Part shown: positions 7,953-15,800 of the stretch, piece by piece | How positions within the stretch are numbered: position 1 is the first letter of the stretch | Layout: the number at the start of each line of letters is the position of its first letter | Translations under genes and position numbers: made by a program | Notes under the pieces: generated by a model | Database searches by the model: none | What the model saw: the letters and a program-made list of their open reading frames with translations, nothing else | What the model was told of the DNA's origin: nothing | Source: a virus | Virus record (IMG/VR): IMGVR_UViG_3300020125_000038 | Coordinates: 1-42,057 of that record | Length of the DNA: 42,057 nt | Strand: one strand, 5' to 3'

Positions 7953-8735
7953 CTAACCCCAGAGACGGGCGTATTCAGCGATGGGCGGATTTGAAAAGTC
8001 TATTGCTAGACACGGACGGTTATCAGGAGATAGGACTGTAGAGATCACTACCTCGAGACGCTCGTTGACGTTCCAACCCACGGTGTCAGAATATGGAGTT
8101 GGAGCCAGACCGATCTCATCGTAGAACGAGCTCAGACTTGCGTACATGTGATTCACAAGCTCGTAATTGATCTTGTTCTCCGCCTGCTTGATCGTCTCCA
8201 TCGTGCTCATGAAATACCGACCCGTCATCATGTCGAAACAGAGAACATCGCTATCCCCTGCCATGACGATCTGAGTATTGGTCGGAGGATTCTTGGAGAC
8301 ACGCTCCTGCGCGATCTCGTCCCGAATCGCCATCTCCTTGTTCTCGCCAATCTTCTCGAGCACCTTCGCCTTGTACTCAGACAAAGCTCGCTCAGATATA
8401 CCCGAGGCAACCGTCAAAGCGGCGATCTTCTTCGAAGCCGCGTGATTGGACATGACAATCGCCGTGATCGTCGTAGCACCGACACTCACCGCTGGGACAT
8501 AGAGCGGCCAGACCAGTTTGAAACGTTCCGGCGTTGTCAGATCATGAATAGAGAGAGGATCCGACGCTTCGGAGATCCGGCGCTGCTCTTCTCTCTCGAT
8601 CAGCTGAGCTGCCTTGAATGATGCACGTCCCGCAAAATATGCAGTCGTCACTACACCTGTGACACCCATACCCGTCAACATGGTAGTTGTGTTGACGTCC
8701 GGCATTTTCGTCTTAAAGAGTTCGAGAAGATTCAC
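7953..8735 (-). CDS. DUF6353-like membrane phage protein, copy 2
   Basis: This is a 260-residue relative of the gene at 5311-6225. It has the same order: a first hydrophobic segment (TMLTGMGVTGVVTTAYFAG), a charged helix, a second hydrophobic segment (YVPAVSVGATTITAIVMSNH), a Ser-Glu-Arg helix with an EYKAKVLEKIGE block, and a C-terminal domain with YASLSSFYDEIGL and a GWN motif. I chose GTG at 8735 because GAAAGG lies at SD distance; an in-frame TTG at 8750 lacks one. It overlaps the upstream gene by 23 bases. Two diverged copies in one genome suggest partners, perhaps a membrane complex, but no function is established. Confidence 0.8.
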   Translation of the reverse strand: MNLLELFKTKMPDVNTTTMLTGMGVTGVVTTAYFAGRASFKAAQLIEREEQRRISEASDPLSIHDLTTPERFKLVWPLYVPAVSVGATTITAIVMSNHAASKKIAALTVASGISERALSEYKAKVLEKIGENKEMAIRDEIAQERVSKNPPTNTQIVMAGDSDVLCFDMMTGRYFMSTMETIKQAENKINYELVNHMYASLSSFYDEIGLAPTPYSDTVGWNVNERLEVVISTVLSPDNRPCLAIDFSNPPIAEYARLWG

Positions 8736-8949
8736 GGAGTCGCCTTTCAATATTTTCTATAGCTTGTTTATCAGTATGCGCTACAGTTATGCACTCTAAT
8801 ACTTTGGCATCCGGTAGTGTAATACGAACAAACCGGAGGAACCGCTTTTGCCTACCCCAATAAATATATCGGGTGAGACACGCTTTCGCCGTCTCGTATA
8901 CAACGACCCAAACCAGTCCACCAAGTAGACCGTATAGTACATAGTTCAC
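8713..8949 (-). CDS. Small single-pass membrane protein, 78 aa
   Basis: This starts at GTG, overlapping the TGA of the 43-residue gene (GTGA), with GAGGAAGAA as SD. The protein opens with a hydrophobic helix (NYVLYGLLGGLVWVVVYETA), turns basic (RYIYWGRQKRFLRF) and ends in a small charged domain. A longer in-frame extension lacks a better start and would overlap the previous gene. The positive charges after the helix predict a cytoplasmic C-terminus. No family is recognised. Confidence 0.7.
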   Translation of the reverse strand: MNYVLYGLLGGLVWVVVYETAKACLTRYIYWGRQKRFLRFVRITLPDAKVLECITVAHTDKQAIENIERRLRESSRTL

Positions 8950-9077
8950 TTCTTCCTCATCTCCCGCACGAATATCCAGATGAGCCACAGTCCGCCTGTC
9001 AGGCCGACCATCACGCAATCGAGAACGAAGTTCCAAAAGCCATACTTCTTCCGAGTCTGCACGTACACTTGAATCAT
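8946..9077 (-). CDS. Tiny membrane protein, 43 aa
   Basis: The protein reads MIQVYVQTRKKYGFWNFVL and continues into a hydrophobic segment ending LWLIWIFVREMRKK. The Q-T-x-K-KYGFW and GGLWLIWIF-RE patterns recur in tiny proteins of many phages. I chose the internal ATG because AAAGGA lies at the right distance; the frame upstream of it covers a hairpin and T-tract and looks untranslated. It is the first gene after promoter copy 2 and its structured leader. Single membrane pass; unknown role. Confidence 0.7.
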   Translation of the reverse strand: MIQVYVQTRKKYGFWNFVLDCVMVGLTGGLWLIWIFVREMRKK

Positions 9078-9094
9078 AATCCTTTCACTTTCAG

Positions 9095-9178
9095 ATAGAA
9101 AAATAAAAAGAGAGTGGCTAAGCGATCGCAATGATCACCTAGCCAACGATTTGATTATCGCAATGACAATCAGATCTC
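9095..9178 (-). ncRNA. Structured leader with two identical-loop hairpins and U-tract
   Basis: This follows promoter copy 2 directly. Hairpin 1 pairs GATTGTC with GATAATC. Hairpin 2 is a 13-bp stem from TGGCTAGGTGATC to GATCGCTTAGCCA. Both have the loop ATTGC closed by C-G. A T-rich tract (CTCTCTTTTTATTTTTC) follows. The irregular pairs are G-U only in the minus-strand RNA and would be A-C on the other strand, which supports this orientation. It could be a short RNA or an attenuator for the 43-aa gene. Confidence 0.6.
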
Positions 9179-9179
9179 T

Positions 9180-9208
9180 CTCCATTATACAACATGTTTT
9201 TGCTGCGA
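9180..9208 (-). promoter_or_regulatory. 29-bp promoter-like element, copy 2
   Basis: On the minus strand it reads TCGCAGC, then AACAT, then TATAATGGAG. Length and spacing equal those of the other copies; the three bases after TATAATG differ slightly. It lies between the stop of the 163-aa gene and the hairpin leader. Confidence 0.75.
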
Positions 9209-9209
9209 A

Positions 9210-9698
9210 TTAGACCTTAACTCGCTGTAAGTGCTTCCCATCGACATCCGGGAATTTACCGTTCAAATGACCAGAAACAAGCGAAGGATATACTCCCAAA
9301 CCTTTAGCCGCTTCATTTTGCGTAGGCCATGATTCGTTTGTCTCAAGACACCAAACTGGGTAACCAGGATGTCCGCGTCCATCTTTTTCTATCACAGCAA
9401 CAATGTTGTTAGTTTGATGTGACAAAAAAGCGAGAGGACTTACAGCAACCTTTGCAGGTCCATCTGGAACTCCTCGAATTCCAGACTCCGGCACTCCTTG
9501 AATCCCGGTGTAATGTCCTCTCATTATAAGACATGTAATTCCCGCGATTCCTATCCCAGTCCCAACAGCACCAGCAATGTACGCAACTTTATGTCTCTCA
9601 AAGTGACTCTTAATTTCGTCACCAACATTTACTTCTTCCTGATTCCCTGCTTTATCATCTTTTACCATCTTGACAAGAAACGATCGTCCTTTAAACAT
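9210..9698 (-). CDS. Membrane protein with NUMOD1/IENR1-like DNA-binding C-terminus
   Basis: The 162-residue protein has a charged N-terminus, one hydrophobic segment (VAYIAGAVGTGIGIAGITCL) and a linker of VP/Gly repeats. Its C-terminal block, PVWCLETNESWPTQNEAAKGL followed by SLVSGHLNGKFPDVDGKHLQRV, has the C-x-ET-x-x-x-(F/W)-x-(T/S)-x-x-x-AA pattern and the S-G-HLNGK turn of NUMOD1/IENR1 modules that bind DNA next to homing endonucleases. No nuclease domain is attached. I chose the ATG with an AAAGGAGC SD over an upstream start. A copy of the 29-bp element lies inside the gene. Confidence 0.7.
   Translation of the reverse strand: MFKGRSFLVKMVKDDKAGNQEEVNVGDEIKSHFERHKVAYIAGAVGTGIGIAGITCLIMRGHYTGIQGVPESGIRGVPDGPAKVAVSPLAFLSHQTNNIVAVIEKDGRGHPGYPVWCLETNESWPTQNEAAKGLGVYPSLVSGHLNGKFPDVDGKHLQRVKV
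9519..9547 (-). promoter_or_regulatory. 29-bp promoter-like element, copy 6 (inside a gene)
   Basis: On the minus strand it reads TCGCGG, then TTACAT, then TATAATGAGA, with the same 29-bp length. It lies in the coding region at the end of the membrane segment. Transcription from here would give an RNA covering only the C-terminal DNA-binding-like part of the protein. Confidence 0.6.
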
Positions 9699-9724
9699 AA
9701 TGAGCGCTCCTTTCAAGAGCATAG

Positions 9725-9814
9725 ATTAAAAATAAAAGAAAGAAGACTGGTGTACTATAGGGTCCTCAAAGGGGAGGGGCCTATAGAGCTGCTCGTTGGT
9801 GAGCGGCGTCTTCT
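9725..9814 (-). ncRNA. Three-way-junction leader RNA with U-tract
   Basis: Transcription from promoter copy 3 should begin at about 9811. The RNA pairs AGAAGAC (9808-9814) with GTCTTCT (9741-9747), enclosing two hairpins: GCTC/GAGC (9791-9804) and CTATAGG/CCTATAG (9755-9786, with an inner CCTC/GAGG). The closing stem is followed by a T-rich tract (TTCTTTTATTTTT). This looks like a compact RNA with its own terminator, or an attenuator in front of the 162-aa gene. Confidence 0.55.
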
Positions 9815-9842
9815 CTCATTATAGGATGTGTTTTCTTCGCGA
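9814..9842 (-). promoter_or_regulatory. 29-bp promoter-like element, copy 3
   Basis: On the minus strand it reads TCGCGAAG, then ACAT shifted by one base, then TATAATGAGA. It lies just after the terminator of the 73-aa gene and before the three-way-junction leader. Confidence 0.7.
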
Positions 9843-9875
9843 GACAGAAAACTAAAACCCTTGTGGGGGTCTTAG
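9841..9875 (-). terminator. Rho-independent terminator after the 73-aa gene
   Basis: A 9-bp stem, CTAAGACCC with GGGTTTTAG (one G-U), and a 6-base loop are followed by TTTTCTGTCTC. It begins 9 bases after the stop of the upstream gene and abuts promoter copy 3. Confidence 0.75.
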
Positions 9876-9884
9876 CTTTGATTA

Positions 9885-10106
9885 TTACTTAATCGTACTA
9901 GCAGCGTCCTTAGCAGCTTCGAGCTGCAACCGCGCCGTCTCAAGGTTCATGCTCATGATCTTGTAGCTGTAGTAGCAGGAAGCACCAGTCAGGCCGACGG
10001 GAATCGCGTAGATTCCGGCGACGAGAATGTTGTTCCTGATCTTCTTCAGCTTCGAGGTCTTGTGAACAGGCTCCTCGACGACGTTGTTGTTAGCATCGTT
10101 ACTCAT
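9885..10106 (-). CDS. Small membrane protein, 73 aa
   Basis: The protein has a polar N-terminus (MSNDANNNVVEEPVHKTSKL), a basic KKIRNN, a hydrophobic helix (ILVAGIYAIPVGLTGASCYYSY) and a C-terminal helix likely to be a short coiled segment (LETARLQLEAAKDAAS). An AGGAG SD precedes the ATG. It is flanked by promoter copy 4 and a terminator, so it is expressed as a single-gene unit. Small one-pass proteins with this layout recur in actinophages; function unknown. Confidence 0.75.
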   Translation of the reverse strand: MSNDANNNVVEEPVHKTSKLKKIRNNILVAGIYAIPVGLTGASCYYSYKIMSMNLETARLQLEAAKDAASTIK

Positions 10107-10135
10107 AGTAAACTCCTAAATTGATGTTTGTAGGG

Positions 10136-10164
10136 TCTCATTATAAGCGATGTAATATCTGCGA
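10136..10164 (-). promoter_or_regulatory. 29-bp promoter-like element, copy 4
   Basis: On the minus strand it reads TCGCAG, then TTACAT, then TATAATGAGA. It lies 29 bases upstream of the ATG of the 73-aa gene, leaving a very short leader with an SD. Confidence 0.75.
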
Positions 10165-10227
10165 CCCTTATGGGAATTTCTCCCCCCGGGGATTTTTGGG
10201 AACTCAAAAAATTAAAGTCCATGTAGA

Positions 10228-10255
10228 GAAAAAGCGAAAGGCCGCGTATGCGGCC
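10228..10255 (-). terminator. Rho-independent terminator after the 93-aa gene at 10287
   Basis: A perfect GGCCGC-ATAC-GCGGCC hairpin on the minus strand is followed by TTTCGCTTTTT. It sits about 30 bases after the stop codon. Confidence 0.85.
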
Positions 10256-10286
10256 CTCCACTTGGACTTCCTTCTAAAGTTTTCTG

Positions 10287-10568
10287 TTACTTCGGTTTTA
10301 TAAGCGTGCTCATGGCTCTTGACGTGATGACATTCACGTGCTCGTGCCGGATGATCAGCAGTATGCCCAGGATGTTGGCGCCGACGATGAGTGCAGTATT
10401 CTTGTCCACTTCTGAAGGCTTTTCGTCTTCCTTCATCTTGTGCAACTTGACTATCGCATCCAAAGTCTGCACGTACTTCTCTGTGCCTACTGGATGACTG
10501 TCCAGGTCTCGATACGCTTTATTGATCGCGGTGTCGAGCTGTGTTTCAGGCTTATCTCCTGTAAACAT
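10287..10568 (-). CDS. Small phage membrane protein, 93 aa
   Basis: The N-terminal half is a helical soluble part (QLDTAINKAYRDLDSHPVGTE, then YVQTLDAIVKLHKMKE), followed by NTALIVGANILGILLIIRHEHVNVITSRAMS, a membrane segment with an E-x-VNV-x-TS-x-A signature. The layout resembles a common family of small phage proteins in which a short YVxxLDxIxKLHK helix precedes an I-V-G-x-N-LGILLI segment. AGGAG precedes the ATG, and promoter copy 5 lies 20 bases upstream. It could be lysis-related or involved in exclusion, but nothing here decides that. Confidence 0.8.
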   Translation of the reverse strand: MFTGDKPETQLDTAINKAYRDLDSHPVGTEKYVQTLDAIVKLHKMKEDEKPSEVDKNTALIVGANILGILLIIRHEHVNVITSRAMSTLIKPK

Positions 10569-10587
10569 AAATCTCCTTCATAGGGGG

Positions 10588-10616
10588 TCTCATTATAGGC
10601 AATGTTTTCATTGCGA
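10588..10616 (-). promoter_or_regulatory. 29-bp promoter-like element, copy 5
   Basis: On the minus strand it reads TCGCAATG, then AACAT, then TATAATGAGA. It overlaps the last codons of the 81-aa gene and drives the 93-aa gene with a leader of about 15 bases. Confidence 0.75.
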
Positions 10617-10853
10617 AGAGTCCTCCGCTGAAGGATGCTTGTTTACTTTGAACTTAACGTCCTGTTTATGCTGAAGCTCTTCGGGGTCATGCTCAAGCTC
10701 AAGAGAATATACTATCTTGTCGTCAGTCTTCATCACGTTGATAGTGCCGCTATACATGCGGTTCTTCAGAAATAGCACCACGATAGTGCCGACCAGTACT
10801 CCCAAGCAGAAAGCAATACAGATGAAGACTATTTCGCTAAATATACCAATCAC
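10608..10853 (-). CDS. Small membrane-anchored phage protein, 81 aa
   Basis: The protein has an N-terminal hydrophobic segment (FSEIVFICIAFCLGVLVGTIVVLFL), then GTINVMKTDDKIVYSLELEHDPEELQ, a beta-rich pattern (G-T-I-x-V-x-K-x-D, YSLEL, DPEEL) seen in small proteins of many phages, and a charged tail. The start is GTG three bases after the Tal-like gene. A G-rich SD-like run lies so close to it that an ATT at 10850 is also possible. It closes the tail operon. Function unknown. Confidence 0.75.
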   Translation of the reverse strand: MIGIFSEIVFICIAFCLGVLVGTIVVLFLKNRMYSGTINVMKTDDKIVYSLELEHDPEELQHKQDVKFKVNKHPSAEDSSQ

Positions 10854-10856
10854 CCC

Positions 10857-11972
10857 CTAGCCTAGCATCGCTACAGTCGGATAAGCTTTCTCACCTGAGT
10901 TATCTTGAGCACGAATATACTCGATAACCATCGAATTCTGGACAATGCCGCTATTTCCCTGCACTTCGATGATATCACCGAGACTGTAGTCAACCCCATA
11001 TTGATATTGATGCAAAGGAACGATCTGACCGTCAATAGCCCTTGAGAACGGACTATTAGCCAGAGCATTGTGTGCTCGAGCATTCAGGAGACTGACAAGA
11101 TTAGCCTGGCTCCCACCAATGAGGTCTGTAGTGATGTCCTCTTCAAATGTGAGCAATGCACGCAGATCAAATCCCGAAGGAGTGCCGCCAGGAACCTGAT
11201 CTGTCCCACACGTTGTGGCTAAGCCATCTGGGTTGGGAGGACAGAAAGAATATGCGACGGTCTTGTAGCTCACAATGGACTGGAGCTCTTTGATGTCGGT
11301 CAAAGTGTCCATCTGAGGAGAAAATCGCACAGGATTGACCGTTTGACGACTTGTACGATCGAGTCCTTTATAACTGCGGAACTGGATGGAATATGACGTA
11401 TCCGTGGCCCACTCGAGAGTGATCTGCATGCCTACCCCATATGTGGTAGCAATATCCCTCATAGCATCATAGACAGGACCATAAGGAACAGCGAAATTCA
11501 CTGGAGAACCAGACGCATCATAAGCCTTGAGCCCAAGATTTGGAATGGCCAAGGAACCTGGGTTAGGAATACCCATACTAGCTGCGCCGGTCAAATATGG
11601 ACTACCGGCAACGCACATGTAGTAGATGATCCACCACAACGCCACACCAGGAGTCGTGGAGAAATACCAGTATCGATCCTCATGCGCAGCTGAAGTTCGA
11701 ATGAATCGATTATTCAGGAACTTGAGGAGACTGGAGCCGGTTACCTTCCACAAGCCTTTCTCGCTATCCGAGTAATCTACCAACATGATTTCTTTACTGC
11801 CGACAAGACCTACAAACGTCCCTATCGGAAGCTTCTGAATGAAATCTGACGTAGCCGGAACAACCAATTCGAATTCACTGTCACCATAATATCGCTCTGT
11901 CCAGATAGCGGATGTGAACTTGTCAATATCGTATTGCCTGAGAAACCCCCGATTCAAAGTGAAAAGTTCCAC
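10857..11972 (-). CDS. ReqiPepy6 Gp37-like tail protein (Tal-type baseplate hub)
   Basis: This 371-residue protein matches the siphovirus ReqiPepy6 Gp37-like family, found at the tail tip of phages of Gram-positive hosts. It starts LFTLNRGFLRQYDIDKFTSAIW, then has ERYYGDSEFELVVP, SLLKFLNNRFI and a C-terminal domain with the pattern IVPLHQYQYGVDYSLGDIIEV. In such phages the protein follows Dit and forms the baseplate hub that contacts the envelope. It is shorter than many Tal proteins and has no peptidase domain. The GTG directly follows the stop of the Dit-like gene. Confidence 0.85.
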   Translation of the reverse strand: MELFTLNRGFLRQYDIDKFTSAIWTERYYGDSEFELVVPATSDFIQKLPIGTFVGLVGSKEIMLVDYSDSEKGLWKVTGSSLLKFLNNRFIRTSAAHEDRYWYFSTTPGVALWWIIYYMCVAGSPYLTGAASMGIPNPGSLAIPNLGLKAYDASGSPVNFAVPYGPVYDAMRDIATTYGVGMQITLEWATDTSYSIQFRSYKGLDRTSRQTVNPVRFSPQMDTLTDIKELQSIVSYKTVAYSFCPPNPDGLATTCGTDQVPGGTPSGFDLRALLTFEEDITTDLIGGSQANLVSLLNARAHNALANSPFSRAIDGQIVPLHQYQYGVDYSLGDIIEVQGNSGIVQNSMVIEYIRAQDNSGEKAYPTVAMLG

Positions 11973-12815
11973 TCAGAGACCCCCATAGCGCTCGTAATAT
12001 GTGAGCTTCCAATTTTGTACGCCTTGATCGGTGATGATAGAGAATTTATTCGTTCCCAATTGCAAGGTCGGCCAGGTAGAACCCTCTAAAATCTTTGAAA
12101 GCAAATTTGATATGACACCTGTAGACAGCGAGATAGTTTGAGCGTATCTCTGTCCAGCTGTAGAATTCATAACAAAATATTGTGTAGAATTTACTGAAGC
12201 AGTCACTCGGAAAGTTTGTATTGAAGGATCCCCAATTTGAATGCCTATGAAGGTTGGAGCAGGATCAGAAACTCGAGTTACTTCGACATTGATTCCAGCT
12301 TCAATCGATCCGTTATACTCGATTATCGTAGGATTGGAATTGTCTCGAGTAGACTGTCCAAGAACTACAGTCGCATCCAGTGCTGTGAAATATGGATCTG
12401 GACAGATGATCGAAACCTGGATCTCAGGATCCTTACTGAATGGATTTACGTTGCAATCCTCAACGTATCCGAAAATTTCCACCGGAGGAATATCATCGCT
12501 GTAAAAGACAAGCTGAGTAAGCAACTTAGGCATAAAATATGAATACACGAGCCTACGAAGCTTTTCATACGTCCAATCGTCCCAGTTAGGATTAGGACGC
12601 AGCGTGAGAACGATGTTTCTAATTGGGACGTTACTTCCTAAATAAGCCGCCCCATCAACAGATCCAAACGGTGAAGTGTTGACAGCGGCCTTGACTGGAT
12701 CCAATCCTTGAATATCCCGAATCTGAAGTAGATCCGTTTCTTCTCTACCATCATCACTCAAAGGTAGTGTGGGTGCATCTAGCCATGAGCTATACGCTCT
12801 AAGTCGAGTCAACAC
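11973..12815 (-). CDS. Distal tail protein (Dit-like)
   Basis: This 280-residue protein lies between tape measure and Tal-like genes, the standard place for Dit. The N-terminal half contains LQIRDIQGLDPVKAAV, VPIRNIVLTLRP and the Y-x-F-x-P-K segment before EIFGYVEDCNVNPFSKDPEIQVSI, a tail-tube-like fold in this family. The C-terminal half is beta-rich. Translation starts at GTG with GGAGG upstream. It would form the hexameric ring at the tail tip onto which the Tal-like protein docks. Confidence 0.8.
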   Translation of the reverse strand: MLTRLRAYSSWLDAPTLPLSDDGREETDLLQIRDIQGLDPVKAAVNTSPFGSVDGAAYLGSNVPIRNIVLTLRPNPNWDDWTYEKLRRLVYSYFMPKLLTQLVFYSDDIPPVEIFGYVEDCNVNPFSKDPEIQVSIICPDPYFTALDATVVLGQSTRDNSNPTIIEYNGSIEAGINVEVTRVSDPAPTFIGIQIGDPSIQTFRVTASVNSTQYFVMNSTAGQRYAQTISLSTGVISNLLSKILEGSTWPTLQLGTNKFSIITDQGVQNWKLTYYERYGGL

Positions 12816-12870
12816 ACTTGTTCAGGCCTCCATTCACAAATATAACTGAGGCTCCCGAAGGAGCCCCAGG

Positions 12871-15800
12871 TTACGCAAAGACAGTTCTCAATTGCGACAG
12901 CTGATTCTTAGTCTGTCTGTAAATATCAATCTCAGACAGCGCTTCGGGCGAGTAATTATTCTGTTCATAAGTGATCGACGTAACAGGCTGTCCCGTACTA
13001 TCACTACTGGTGATTGATGGAGCTTGCGACGAAGATATAGATGACGCCTGCCCAAATGAAGTCGACCCAATCACAGGAGCAGTATTAATCATAGTGCTCA
13101 TCTGATCTGCGCCTGCTTGCACCTGAGTCAAGTCCAGTACAGGTGTAATCACAGGATTCAAATCGGACATACCGCTTAGTGCATCTGGAATCGCACTCAT
13201 AGCGTTGATCATGGCGTTGGTCGCATCTTCTGTCGCAGATATAACATTATCCTGCTGATCCGCTATGCCGTTGATCATGCCTTGCATCGTGTCCACACCA
13301 ATGTCGTAGAAGACCTTGGAAGGAGATCCGATGTGCAAGAGCTTCTTAACTGCGCCAGGAATACCCGACACAATACTCTCAGCCTTGGATACAACCGCAC
13401 CAGCCAGACTGCCCATACCGCTGATCATACCTTGAACGATGGACCAACCAAGGTTCCATCCGGCTTTCACCAGTTGAGGTTCCTTGGTTCTGATTGTGGC
13501 AGCCACACCATTCACGAAGTTGATAACAGCGTCGGCACCCTTGTTGAATAGATCATTGCCCGCGCTGCCAAGTGCTGAGATGAGCTTCCCAATAGCATTT
13601 GCACCAGCTGTGATAATTCGTGAACCATTATCGGCAATACCATTGATGAACTTGACGACAGCTTCACCACCGGCATTTATAAGCTTGCCGAATCCATCGC
13701 TAATCGCATTGACGAACTTAGCCAACGCATTTGCACCAGAGTTGACAATCTTACCCAGATTATTACCAATCCCACTCACGAAGCTGGCTATAACGTCGCC
13801 CGCAACGTTTATCACCTTTCCGAGACTGTTGGCAATTCCCTGAACAATGCTGACCAGTACACCAACACCGGCAGCTATAATTCTCGGAAGATGACCAGAC
13901 AACGAATTCAGGAATGTGATAACAATCTGAGCGACCATACTGACTACTTGCCCCATGTTGTTTCGTATGCCCTGTAGAAGCGACAACAACATCTGGAAGC
14001 CAGCGGCCACTATAGTCGGGAAATTATCCTTGATCACCTTCAATGCAGCTTGAATAAGAGCATCAAATGCTTTGGCTATTTGTGGAGCCGCAGCAATGAC
14101 AGCGTTTGCCAAAGCTACGAGGATCTTCCCGAGAGCTTCGACAAATTTTGGTGCCGCATCAGCTATCGATGTCACAATCTGCAACAGAGCAGTGACCATG
14201 CTCTTGACCCATATCGGAATCTGCTGCATGAAGTCAGTGAATGCCTTCAGCAATATGCCGATCGCGACAGGGCCAGACACGGCAATAGCACTCAGACCTA
14301 CACCGATCAGAGCTATACCTGCGCCAGCCAGAGCCAGACCACCACCAATTAGAAGCAGTGCTGCACCAAGTGCCAGCAACGCCGGAGCAACAGGCTCGAG
14401 TAGAACTCCCGCAACACCAAGAAGAGCGAAGGCTGCCGCAAGAGCAATCATACTCTTGATGATTTCACCCCAAGATTGCTTTCCGAGATTAGTAAGAGCA
14501 GGAGTAAGCAGAGCTATACTGGCAGCAGCAATAGCCATAGCCGCGGCACCAGCCAGACTTCCTTGCATAGCTTGCATCGCTATGGCCAGAATACCCAAAG
14601 CCACGGCAAGGCTGATAATGCCCTTGGCCAGCGTTCCGACTGACTGTCCTCCAAGACTTTCAATGGAGCTGGCTATTCCCTTCAAAGCAAATGAAACCAA
14701 CAGCAAACCAGCTGCAGTAAGTACCATATTCGAGGGCATGATCTGCATAGCGCCAGCAATGATGAGTAGAGCTCCAGCAATCGAAGCCATACCCTTGGCG
14801 ATTTCTCCCCAAGCCATCTTGCCGAACGAACCAACAGCTCCGGCAAGGAGCCTGAGGCCCAGAGCGACGACAACCAGACCTGCTCCGATCTGGATCATCC
14901 CTGTTGGGAACACCTTTGAAGCAAGACCTATGCCACCTAGAGCAACGGCGACAGAGGCCATACCCTTACCAAGCTGTTCCCAACTCATACCGCCGAACTG
15001 CTTGACAGCCAGAGCCAGAATATTCAAAGCCACAGCAATGGCAGTAATACCGATACCAGCACTGATCAGGCCTGTAGTACTCTTTGAGAGAGGCCCGGCA
15101 ACTGCAGCTATACCACCGAGAAGAACTCCAACACCACCAAGACCCTTGGCGAGCTGTGTCCAACTCATACCCGAAAGCTTTCCTACAGCTATAGTCAGAA
15201 TATCGACAGATGTGGCCAATAGAATCATGGACCCAGCAATAAGCGGCATCTTGAGGAACCCACCGGTAAGACTGATCTTGTTCAGAAGAGCCATGGCGCC
15301 AAGAAGCTCGCCCATAGCTATCATGACTCCGGATAGAGCCTTATCCAGCTTCTTCTCATCGATCATCGACATTGCGACGATCGAAGCAGTGAGAATCCCA
15401 ACTGCGGCAGCTATCTCGAGCAATGTGGCAGCTTTGATAGTCTGTTGCATGGACTTGAGAGAACCTGTCAAAGCTTCAAACGAGCCACTGACACTCTCTA
15501 GAATCCCACCACCGAGAAGACCCTTGAAGTTACCGCTGAAGAACTTCTTGAAGACCAGATACATGCCACCAAGAAGACCCGTACGGATAACGTCAAGCAA
15601 TCCCTGCCAGTTTATGCTCTGTAACGCATTGCCAATCTGAGTACCGAGATTCTGAAACTCAGTGGCGATAGCCTGGAACCCTGGCTGCAACTTGGTCGAC
15701 ACATCGCCGACACTTTGCCAGAAGTTATCCCAAGCGAGCTTCGCTCCAGCAAGAACCTTCTGTAAGGGACTGAGAGCTCCAGCCATTCCGCCGATTACAC

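Noticed and set aside
9498-10303. Two plus-strand frames sharing a SHYK-x-CN motif
   Set aside because: The shared peptide only reflects reading the 29-bp element copies in the same frame on the opposite strand.
14072-15640. 522-codon open frame on the plus strand
   Set aside because: It is antisense to the tape measure gene; its Ala/Pro/Arg-rich product mirrors the Ala/Gly repeats on the other strand and has no SD or family.
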